A stretch of 64,000 bases of DNA from Clostridiales bacterium (lineage in GTDB: Bacteria; Bacillota; Clostridia; Saccharofermentanales; Saccharofermentanaceae). This document shows positions 9,393 through 15,555 of this stretch, piece after piece. Below the pieces are notes generated by a model. That model was given only the letters and a program-made list of their open reading frames with translations. It ran no database searches and was not told the DNA's origin. The stretch is taken from positions 1-64,000 of the forward strand of contig JAFXPN010000028.1 in the NCBI GenBank assembly GCA_017527865.1. Direction: 5' to 3'. The position numbers were made by a program, and so were the translations under genes. How positions within the stretch are numbered: the stretch's first letter is position 1; each line of letters opens with the position of its first letter.

Positions 9393-9451
9393 TCATTTTC
9401 TTGTGACCCGGAAGATCCGTATTCCGTCTTAAGGGCAAGGAGGTAAATATC

Positions 9452-10756
9452 ATGAAAAGATACACATTTAAAGCAACTGCTGCCGTCCTGTCGCTCGGAT
9501 TGCTCTTATCCGGCTGTGTCAGCGATAATTCCGGCAGTAAAAGGAATAAGGAAGACAGTGATTCCAAGGACGCGGATTTCGTTACATCTGTCGATTATGA
9601 AGATATTGAGACCGTCTCGTTTGATCAGGATTCCATGTCAAATGAATATAACTCATATTCATTTGAACTTATGTCCCAGGTCTTAAGCCGCGTGAACAAT
9701 GACACGAATGTAATGGTCTCGCCGGCTTCGGTCATGTTTGCTCTCGATATGTGTTCGGCGGGCGCGAACGGGGATACTCTTGATCAGATCATCAATCTTT
9801 TCGCTGACGGGGCAGATGCTCCTGCACAGCATGCGTTTGCCGCAGCGATGATGGAGCGGATCAACAGTTCACAGGATATCGAATTCTCGTGTGCCAATGC
9901 CGTATGGGTAAATTCTGCAAGGATGTCTTCCGGACTTAATCCCGATTATGAAGATTACATTGAGGATTATTTTGATGCCGAGATCACGGCCGAAGATTTT
10001 GATTCAAATACCGTGAACGAGATCAACGAATGGGTGGATGACAATACAGACGGCATGATAGACAGGGTACTCGACGAGCTTGAGCAACAAACGGTATCCG
10101 TACTCGTTAATGCAATTGCCTTTGACGGCAACTGGCTGGATCCTTATGAAGATGATCAGGTCAGAAGTGAGGATTTTACGACTTCTTCCGGTGATGTCAT
10201 CACTGTTGACATGCTTAACGGCACTGAAGAGCTTTATTACGAGACGGACAGAGCGACGGGCTTCCTTAAGTATTATGACGGATGGCAATATGCGCTTATC
10301 GTAATGCTTCCGGTTGATGAGTCATTAAGCGCCAATGAATTTCTTGCCGGCTTTACGGGAGATGACTTCAGTGAATTCATAAACAGCGGGACTTATGAGT
10401 ATGATGTATATACCAAGATCCCCGAGTTCGATTATGATTTTGATACAAATCTTAATGCTGTATTGTCTGATCTCGGTGTTACGGATGCATTTGATGAGGA
10501 TCTTGCAGATTTCCGCGGAATCGGCCTTCCCGACAGCGGCGGCAATATCTTTATCGGAAAAGTGATACACAAGACTCATATCGAGCTTGACAGAAGCGGG
10601 ACCAGAGCCGCTGCAGCAACCGCTGTCGTAATGTATGATGCAGCCTGTGAAGCTCCTGCGCAGTTCCGTGAAGTCTACTGCGACAGACCGTTTGCTTATG
10701 CGATAGTTGATACAGAGTCTATGAATCCGATCTTTATAGGGACATATAACGGCTGA
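9452..10756 (+). CDS. Lipoprotein serpin (serine/cysteine protease inhibitor)
   Basis: A 434-residue serpin with a bacterial lipoprotein signal: a basic N terminus, hydrophobic core and lipobox LLSGC with Cys at about residue 22, then a Ser/Asp-rich linker. Serpin landmarks are NVMVSPASVMFALDMCSAGA, NAIAFDGNWLDPY, the hinge GTRAAAATAVV (from about residue 383) and the terminal DRPFAYAIVDTESMNPIFIG. The small-residue hinge after Gly-Thr is what inhibitory serpins need for loop insertion. Counting from the hinge places P1-P1' near the Ala-Ala of YDAAC, which would suit an elastase-like target, but the loop is about five residues longer than alpha1-antitrypsin's, so P1 is uncertain. It is likely anchored outside the cell to neutralise proteases. 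SD AAGGAGG precedes ATG. Confidence 0.92.
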   Translation: MKRYTFKATAAVLSLGLLLSGCVSDNSGSKRNKEDSDSKDADFVTSVDYEDIETVSFDQDSMSNEYNSYSFELMSQVLSRVNNDTNVMVSPASVMFALDMCSAGANGDTLDQIINLFADGADAPAQHAFAAAMMERINSSQDIEFSCANAVWVNSARMSSGLNPDYEDYIEDYFDAEITAEDFDSNTVNEINEWVDDNTDGMIDRVLDELEQQTVSVLVNAIAFDGNWLDPYEDDQVRSEDFTTSSGDVITVDMLNGTEELYYETDRATGFLKYYDGWQYALIVMLPVDESLSANEFLAGFTGDDFSEFINSGTYEYDVYTKIPEFDYDFDTNLNAVLSDLGVTDAFDEDLADFRGIGLPDSGGNIFIGKVIHKTHIELDRSGTRAAAATAVVMYDAACEAPAQFREVYCDRPFAYAIVDTESMNPIFIGTYNG

Positions 10757-10783
10757 TCCGGCGTAACTGATTTAAGCTTAACA

Positions 10784-10810
10784 AAGGCATCGGGGCTTCC
10801 CCGGTGCCTT
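10784..10810. terminator. Bidirectional rho-independent terminator
   Basis: The stem AAGGCATCGGGG/CCCCGGTGCCTT has a 3-4 base loop between the convergent serpin and recombinase genes. A T-rich tail (TTATTTCTT) follows on the + strand. On the - strand the 3' side reads TTTGTTAAGC, so it probably serves both directions. Confidence 0.8.
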
Positions 10811-11783
10811 ATTTCTTATCCGGATCAAAACCTGCCAAAGGATTGGAGTTAACGGCATCCTGAAGCTGCTGCTCGTCAACATGGGTGTATATCTGTGTGG
10901 TCGACACGCTTTGATGTCCTAATATCTGCTGAAGATTTCTTATGTCCACATGACCGTACTTATACATGAGAGTAGCTGCGGTATGCCTTAATTTGTGGAC
11001 TGAATAGACTCTGGTATCAATCCCTGCCTGCATCAGGAGATTCTTGATGACGATCTGGATCATATCATCTGATATCCTGGTTCCTCTTTTGCTAACAAAA
11101 AGGGCCTTTGCCGCCGAAGGTTTGATGTTCATCTGTGCTCTTTTGGGAAGCCATTCCGCGATCGAATCCAGGCAGGCTTTATTAAGGTAGATCGTACGTT
11201 CTTTGTTGCCTTTTCCGATGACCGTGAGTACCGTATCGTGAATATGATCGAGATCGATGCTCCGAAGTTCTGCAAGACGAAGGCCGCAATTAAGGAACAA
11301 CGTAAGCATGCAGTAATCACGTTCGTTATATTCGGAAGGAGAGCTGTATGCCGCTTTGAGCAGCTGCTGACTCTGAGACAGCGTCAGGTATTTGGGAAGT
11401 CTCTTTACGATCTTCGGGGTCTCTATGTCATAAGCGGGATTCTCATCAATAAGATGTTTCTTTGAATGGCAGTATTTAAAAAAACTCTTAAGTGATGCTA
11501 TGTGGCGGGCTCTTGTTGCATTTGACTGTTTCTTCTCGCGTCCCAGATATATAAGAAATACAAGCAGGTCATCGGAAGTTACTTTGTTGATCTGCTTAAC
11601 GGTTATATCAGATACATCGATCTCATCCAAAGGCGTGTCTTTGGGAACAAGACCTTTGTCCCGTTTCCAGAATCTGAAGAAATTCACGATATCATAAGTG
11701 TATTCCTTGACGGTGAGCTCTGATCTTCCGAGTACGGCGAGCATATAATTCCTGTATTGATCAAGCACTTCAAATGAATCCAT
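10809..11783 (-). CDS. Tyrosine recombinase/integrase, XerC/D-like
   Basis: 324 residues from ATG 11783; an upstream in-frame ATG at 11813 exists but would place the likely -10 box inside the coding region. The N-terminal SAM-like core-binding domain (about 1-105) has TVKEYTYDIVNFFRFW. The catalytic domain shows the full set: Arg in NCGLRLAEL, Lys in GKGNKERTI, HKLRH (His-X-X-Arg), the LGHQSVSTTQIYTH segment with the last His and the nucleophile Tyr. The length and absence of an arm-binding domain fit Xer-type recombinases rather than phage integrases. No phage or att context is nearby. Either the housekeeping XerC/D (dimer resolution) or an orphan paralogue is possible. The 3' end abuts a shared terminator. 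Confidence 0.87.
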   Translation of the reverse strand: MDSFEVLDQYRNYMLAVLGRSELTVKEYTYDIVNFFRFWKRDKGLVPKDTPLDEIDVSDITVKQINKVTSDDLLVFLIYLGREKKQSNATRARHIASLKSFFKYCHSKKHLIDENPAYDIETPKIVKRLPKYLTLSQSQQLLKAAYSSPSEYNERDYCMLTLFLNCGLRLAELRSIDLDHIHDTVLTVIGKGNKERTIYLNKACLDSIAEWLPKRAQMNIKPSAAKALFVSKRGTRISDDMIQIVIKNLLMQAGIDTRVYSVHKLRHTAATLMYKYGHVDIRNLQQILGHQSVSTTQIYTHVDEQQLQDAVNSNPLAGFDPDKK

Positions 11784-11786
11784 AAA

Positions 11787-11798
11787 AAGATTGTAGCA
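11787..11798 (-). promoter_or_regulatory. Extended -10 promoter giving a probably leaderless xer mRNA
   Basis: On the - strand TGCTACAAT is followed by six bases (CTTTTT) and ATG 11783. With normal spacing the transcript would begin at or next to the A of ATG. No Shine-Dalgarno sequence precedes this ATG. Confidence 0.45.
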
Positions 11799-11818
11799 CA
11801 TCTGAAATGACATTCTGC

Positions 11819-11846
11819 TTGCATTTATTTCTTACTGTGCAATAAT
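11819..11846 (+). promoter_or_regulatory. Promoter of the transcarboxylase operon
   Basis: TTGCAT (11819-11824), a 16-base spacer, and AATAAT (11841-11846) preceded by TGC, so the -10 is extended. Predicted transcription start is near 11853, just before the palindromic operator. Confidence 0.5.
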
Positions 11847-11856
11847 ATCAGAGGTA

Positions 11857-11875
11857 AATACTTTGATAGTCAAAG
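11857..11875 (+). promoter_or_regulatory. FabT-like palindromic operator over the RBS of the carboxyltransferase gene
   Basis: CTTTGA-TAG-TCAAAG (11861-11875) is a perfect 6-base inverted repeat with a 3-base centre. It sits between the predicted transcription start and ATG 11887 and overlaps the AAAGGAA Shine-Dalgarno. The TTTGA-N3-TCAAA pattern is that of FabT-type MarR-family operators of fatty-acid genes. The same 19 bases with one change recur at 48457-48475. A repressor roadblock is the natural reading; the regulator is not in this window. Confidence 0.5.
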
Positions 11876-11886
11876 GAAATTGTTTT

Positions 11887-13440
11887 ATGGATGAAAAATG
11901 GACAAGCGCGATCGGCAGGCTTGATTCAGTAAGAGCCAGGATCGCCGAAGCGGGCGGGCAGGCAAGAATTGACAAGCAGCATGCCGGCGGCAAGCTTACA
12001 GCAAGAGAACGTATGGAAGCATTGTTCGATGATGATACATTCGTTGAGATCAACGACATGATGACATCAAGAGCAACTGACTTCGGTATGGATAAGAAGC
12101 GCATTCCGGGTGACGGCGTTATTACGGGCTACGGTAAGATACACGGCAGAACCGCTGTCGCATCAAGTCAGGATTTCACGGTTAACGGCGGCTCTTTGGG
12201 TGAAGTTCATGCTCAAAAGATAGTTAAGGCCATGGATCTTGCCATGAAACTCAAGGTTCCGTTCATCTCAATTAATGATTCAGGCGGAGCCCGAATCGAG
12301 GAAGGCATCGATTCTTTGTCCGGTTACGGCGATATCTTCTACAGAAATACTATGGCTTCAGGAGTTATCCCGCAGATCTCCGTTATCATGGGTCCCTGCG
12401 CCGGCGGTGCATGTTATTCACCCGCGATCTGCGACTATATCTTCATGACGCGTGAATCTTCGCAGATGTATATTACGGGTCCTGCCGTAGTTAAGTCCGT
12501 AACAGGCGAGGAGATCACGGCAAGGGAACTCGGCGGAGCTGAAGTTCACGCAGGAACATCAGGTGTAGCGCACTTTGTTTACGATGATGATCTTGACTGC
12601 CTTAATGGTGTAAGAAAGCTCCTTGGTTATTTGCCTCAGAATAATGAAGAGCTTTCTATGGAGGTACCCGGAACGCCTGTCGATGAATCAGCTTCTTTGG
12701 CTGATATCGTTCCTTCAGACTCCAAATCGGCTTATAACGTTAAGGATGTAATAAACTCCATTGTTGATCTCGATTCTTTCATGGAAGTTCATAAGGACTT
12801 TGCTCAGAATATCGTTGTGGGCTTCGCGAGGATCGACGGCAAGACCGTCGGCATAGTTGCAAACCAGAGCAATTACATAGCGGGTTCTCTTGAGATCGAC
12901 AGTTCGGATAAGGCAGCGAGATTCATAAGATTCTGCGACTGCTTCAATATACCGCTCGTAACGCTGATTGACGTTCCTGCATTCATGCCGGGAAGAGCCC
13001 AGGAACACGGCGGTATTATCAGACACGGCGCGAAAATGCTCTACGCGTACTCTGAAGCTTCTGTGCCGAAGATCTCTGTTATTATGCGTAAGGCTTACGG
13101 CGGAGCTTATATTGCCATGAATTCCAAGGGCCTTGCAGCAGATATCGTATACGCTTGGCCCATTGCTGAGATCGCTGTTATGGGTGCATCCGGTGCAGTT
13201 TCCATCATCGGCAGAAAAGCAATCGAAGCAGCTGAAGATAAGGATGCCAAGAGAGCCGAACTCATCGATGAGTATAACGGCAAGTTCATGAATCCTTATG
13301 TAGCGGCCCGGCGCGGCTATGTTGATGCTGTTATCAGACCCGAAGAGACAAGAGCAAAGATCGCTTCTGCTCTCGGCCTTCTCGAGGATAAGGATGAGCC
13401 TTTGAGGCCGTATAAGAAGCACGGCAACATCCCGCTGTAA
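11887..13440 (+). CDS. Biotin-dependent carboxyltransferase, 12S/MmdA-type subunit
   Basis: 517 residues from ATG 11887 (SD AAAGGAA at 11872-11878; an in-frame ATG at 11863 lies inside the operator). It is a crotonase-fold carboxyltransferase of the PccB/MmdA/transcarboxylase 12S family, moving CO2 between an acyl-CoA and carboxybiotin. The N-terminal half holds NDSGGARIEEGID and GPCAGGACYSPAICDY (oxyanion hole); the C-terminal half holds DVPAFMPGRAQEHGGIIRHG and RKAYGGAYIAMNSK, the biotin-side counterpart. It heads a cluster with an MmdE-like peptide, a biotin carrier and a pyruvate/oxaloacetate carboxyltransferase, and has no membrane decarboxylase subunit. That makes methylmalonyl-CoA:pyruvate transcarboxylase-like activity the best guess. 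The acyl-CoA used (methylmalonyl or malonyl) is not certain. Confidence 0.88.
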   Translation: MDEKWTSAIGRLDSVRARIAEAGGQARIDKQHAGGKLTARERMEALFDDDTFVEINDMMTSRATDFGMDKKRIPGDGVITGYGKIHGRTAVASSQDFTVNGGSLGEVHAQKIVKAMDLAMKLKVPFISINDSGGARIEEGIDSLSGYGDIFYRNTMASGVIPQISVIMGPCAGGACYSPAICDYIFMTRESSQMYITGPAVVKSVTGEEITARELGGAEVHAGTSGVAHFVYDDDLDCLNGVRKLLGYLPQNNEELSMEVPGTPVDESASLADIVPSDSKSAYNVKDVINSIVDLDSFMEVHKDFAQNIVVGFARIDGKTVGIVANQSNYIAGSLEIDSSDKAARFIRFCDCFNIPLVTLIDVPAFMPGRAQEHGGIIRHGAKMLYAYSEASVPKISVIMRKAYGGAYIAMNSKGLAADIVYAWPIAEIAVMGASGAVSIIGRKAIEAAEDKDAKRAELIDEYNGKFMNPYVAARRGYVDAVIRPEETRAKIASALGLLEDKDEPLRPYKKHGNIPL

Positions 13441-13450
13441 GGAGGTAAAA

Positions 13451-13633
13451 ATGGCTGAAGAATTATCAAGAGAACAGATAGTTGCGATGGCAGCAGCCTG
13501 TATCGCCGAAGAGCTCGGAACGGATGTTAAGGATATTCGTGTCAGTAACTTTCATGAGGTTCATAAGACGGGACTTGCAAAGTTTATTGCAGACAACAAG
13601 ATCGATTATGTTAAGTACCAGTTGGGAGAATAA
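13451..13633 (+). CDS. Small MmdE/OadG-tail-like subunit
   Basis: A 60-residue soluble protein with SD GGAGG 7 bases before ATG. The pattern REQIVAMAAACIAEELGTDV followed by KDIRVSNF matches the short conserved C-terminal segment of OadG/MmdD-type subunits (ELVAVIAAAIAA...VRSI), which exists as a free ~55-residue epsilon subunit (MmdE) in the Veillonella methylmalonyl-CoA decarboxylase. There is no TM helix, unlike OadG or MmdD. In the Na+-pump complexes this part helps hold the carboxyltransferase and biotin subunits together, so an adaptor role in a soluble complex is inferred. The assignment is by pattern and context. Confidence 0.6.
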   Translation: MAEELSREQIVAMAAACIAEELGTDVKDIRVSNFHEVHKTGLAKFIADNKIDYVKYQLGE

Positions 13634-13636
13634 GAA

Positions 13637-13999
13637 ATGAGTAAGTATAAGATCACAATTAACGGTAAAGAATACGAGATGGATGTAGAGCTTATGGACG
13701 GTTCTGCTCCTGCAGTTAAGGCGCCTGTTAAGGCTAAGCCCGTATCGGCTCCGGAAGCTGCACCAAAGGATGCTCCCGCGGCTTCTGCCGGAGCAACCGT
13801 AAGCCCTATGCCCGGAACCATACTTAAGGTTAACGTCAAGGAAGGCGATACGGTTAAGGCCGGCGATTCCGTTGTAATCCTTGAGGCGATGAAGATGGAG
13901 AACGACATTACGGCTCCCAGGAACGGAGTTGTGAAGAAGATTTTCGTGAATGAGAAGCAGACTGTAGCTAAGGGCGAAGCGCTTTTCGAGGTGGAGTAA
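13637..13999 (+). CDS. Biotin carboxyl carrier protein, 1.3S-type
   Basis: 120 residues: a short N-terminal beta segment ([20 protein letters not shown]), an Ala/Pro-rich flexible linker (about 30-55) and a C-terminal biotinyl domain with EAMKMEND, the Lys being the biotin attachment site, and the PMPGTI and GDTVKAGD strands. It shuttles CO2 between the two carboxyltransferases of the operon. Its size and layout match the transcarboxylase 1.3S subunit and the gamma biotin subunits of sodium-pump decarboxylases (~120-130 residues). The gene starts 3 bases after the preceding stop. Confidence 0.92.
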   Translation: MSKYKITINGKEYEMDVELMDGSAPAVKAPVKAKPVSAPEAAPKDAPAASAGATVSPMPGTILKVNVKEGDTVKAGDSVVILEAMKMENDITAPRNGVVKKIFVNEKQTVAKGEALFEVE

Positions 14000-14003
14000 G
14001 AAT

Positions 14004-15395
14004 ATGTTGGAAATGCCTTCCAAGAAACTTTGGATTACTGATACTATCCTGCGTGATGCGCATCAGTCGCAGGCAGCTACCAGAATGAAGCTCGAGGATA
14101 TGCTTCCTGCTTGTGAGCTTCTCGACAATATGGGTTACTGGTCAATTGAGTGCTGGGGCGGAGCAACATTCGATGCATGTATGAGATTCCTCGATGAGGA
14201 TCCATGGGAAAGACTTCGTATCCTGCGTAAAGCGATGCCTAAGACAAAACTTCAGATGCTCCTTCGCGCACAGAATCTTCTGGGTTACAGACACTATGCT
14301 GATGACGTTGTGGACAGCTTCTGCAGAAAGTCTGTTGAGAACGGTATCGATGTTGTAAGGATATTCGATGCGCTTAATGATGTACGCAACATGGAGATGG
14401 CGATGAAGTGCGTCAAGAAGTACGGCGGTACTGTCGAGGCAGCGCTTTCATATACAACAAGTCCGGTTCATAACGAAGAGTATTTTGTTAAGCAGGCTGT
14501 TACTCTTGAGCAGATGGGCGCTGATGTTATCTGCATTAAGGATATGGCGAATCTGCTTCTTCCCGAACAGGTGTACTCGCTTGTTACGAAGCTTAAGGAG
14601 AATGTGAGCCTTCCGATCCATCTGCATACACATAACACTACCGGAACAGGATCCATGGTCTACTATGCTGCAGCTCTTGCAGGCGTTGATATCATTGACT
14701 GCGCATTAAGCCCTATGTCAGGCGGTACTTCACAGCCCTGTACGGAATCACTAGTTGCCGCGTTTATAGGCACGCCCAGAGATACCGGACTTGATCTTAA
14801 AAAACTTGCAAAGGCTGCAGATCACTTCAAGGGTGTAGCGCAGAAGATGCAGGATGAGGGAATTCTTAATCCAAAGGTGTTAAGAACAGATCCGAATACA
14901 TTGCTGTATCAGGTTCCCGGCGGAATGCTCTCGAACCTTCTGTCGCAGCTTAAGCAGGCCGGGGCTGAGGATAAGTATGAGGAAGTTCTTGCTGAAGTTC
15001 CCGTAGTCCGCAAAGACTTCGGTTACCCGCCGCTTGTAACGCCTACATCACAGATTGTAGGTTCACAGGCAGTTCTTAATGTTCTTATGGGCCGTTATAA
15101 GAGTTTTACCAAGGAATCCAAGATGCTTTTGCATGGTGATTACGGTACGCTCCCCGGTGAAGTTAACGAAGAGATCCGTAAGATGGCTATCGGCGATGAG
15201 ACACCCATAACGTGCAGACCTGCTGATCTTTTAAGTAACGAGATGGAGTCTTTAAGGGATTCCGTTAAGGATTTTGCAAAGTCTGAAGAAGATGTGCTTC
15301 TTTGTGCCTTGTTCCCGAAGGTTGCTCCCGACTTTATCAGGAAAAGAGATAAGGCCGTGGAAGTTAAAGAGATTACAGTCGACTGGGTAGACTAA
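14004..15395 (+). CDS. Pyruvate/oxaloacetate carboxyltransferase, 5S/PycB/OadA-type
   Basis: 463-residue TIM-barrel carboxyltransferase that moves CO2 between carboxybiotin and pyruvate/oxaloacetate. Seen are TDTILRDAHQSQAATRM (metal Asp and the DAHQS motif), VICIKDMANLL with the Lys that is carbamylated in this family, HLHTHNTTG (metal His pair) and the C-terminal PGGMLSNLLSQL segment of PycB/OadA. It stops before the biotinyl domain that OadA usually carries, because biotin is on a separate protein here; the length is close to the ~500-residue 5S subunit of Propionibacterium transcarboxylase. ATG 14004 follows GTGGAG. The operon ends in a strong terminator 24 bases downstream. Confidence 0.9.
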   Translation: MLEMPSKKLWITDTILRDAHQSQAATRMKLEDMLPACELLDNMGYWSIECWGGATFDACMRFLDEDPWERLRILRKAMPKTKLQMLLRAQNLLGYRHYADDVVDSFCRKSVENGIDVVRIFDALNDVRNMEMAMKCVKKYGGTVEAALSYTTSPVHNEEYFVKQAVTLEQMGADVICIKDMANLLLPEQVYSLVTKLKENVSLPIHLHTHNTTGTGSMVYYAAALAGVDIIDCALSPMSGGTSQPCTESLVAAFIGTPRDTGLDLKKLAKAADHFKGVAQKMQDEGILNPKVLRTDPNTLLYQVPGGMLSNLLSQLKQAGAEDKYEEVLAEVPVVRKDFGYPPLVTPTSQIVGSQAVLNVLMGRYKSFTKESKMLLHGDYGTLPGEVNEEIRKMAIGDETPITCRPADLLSNEMESLRDSVKDFAKSEEDVLLCALFPKVAPDFIRKRDKAVEVKEITVDWVD

Positions 15396-15410
15396 TTTTT
15401 CTTATTTATA

Positions 15411-15416
15411 TATAAT
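15411..15416 (+). promoter_or_regulatory. Candidate -10 element for pnp, upstream of the terminator hairpin
   Basis: TATAAT in an A/T-rich stretch. The predicted start (about 15423) falls inside the 5' arm of the terminator, so a pnp transcript begun here would have a weaker hairpin and could escape, while transcripts from upstream would stop. The -35 is not clear. Confidence 0.35.
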
Positions 15417-15418
15417 AG

Positions 15419-15448
15419 ACACGGTCTTATGAAAGGCCGTGTTTTTTT
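15419..15448 (+). terminator. Rho-independent terminator of the transcarboxylase operon
   Basis: Stem ACACGGTCTT/AAGGCCGTGT with one U-G wobble and a short loop, followed by seven T. Confidence 0.88.
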
Positions 15449-15451
15449 GTG

Positions 15452-15547
15452 GGAGAGTAGTGTGTAGACTGACGTTCCGAATGTGTCGTCGGGACGTGAG
15501 CCTACGAACTACCTCCTAACGAATACAAATCTATTTTTCTAAGGAGG
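15452..15547 (+). promoter_or_regulatory. Structured pnp leader with possible SD-sequestering switch
   Basis: The leader can form a long imperfect hairpin at 15452-15516. Its arms are GGAG/CTCC (15452-15455 with 15513-15516), GTAGT/ACTAC, GTAG/CTAC and GTTCCGA/TCGGGAC (15474-15480 with 15489-15495). The CCTCCT at 15512-15517 is also perfectly complementary to AGGAGG of the SD (15542-15547). Pairing in the hairpin frees the SD; releasing CCTCCT would allow it to be covered. PNPase genes are known to be autoregulated through a leader hairpin cut by RNase III in enterobacteria; a related mechanism here is inference. Confidence 0.5.
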
Positions 15548-15555
15548 AATCTTCA

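Noticed and set aside
10809..11813. Recombinase as mark of a prophage or integrative element
   Set aside because: No att-like repeats, phage genes, excisionase or tRNA are nearby; flanking genes are ordinary.
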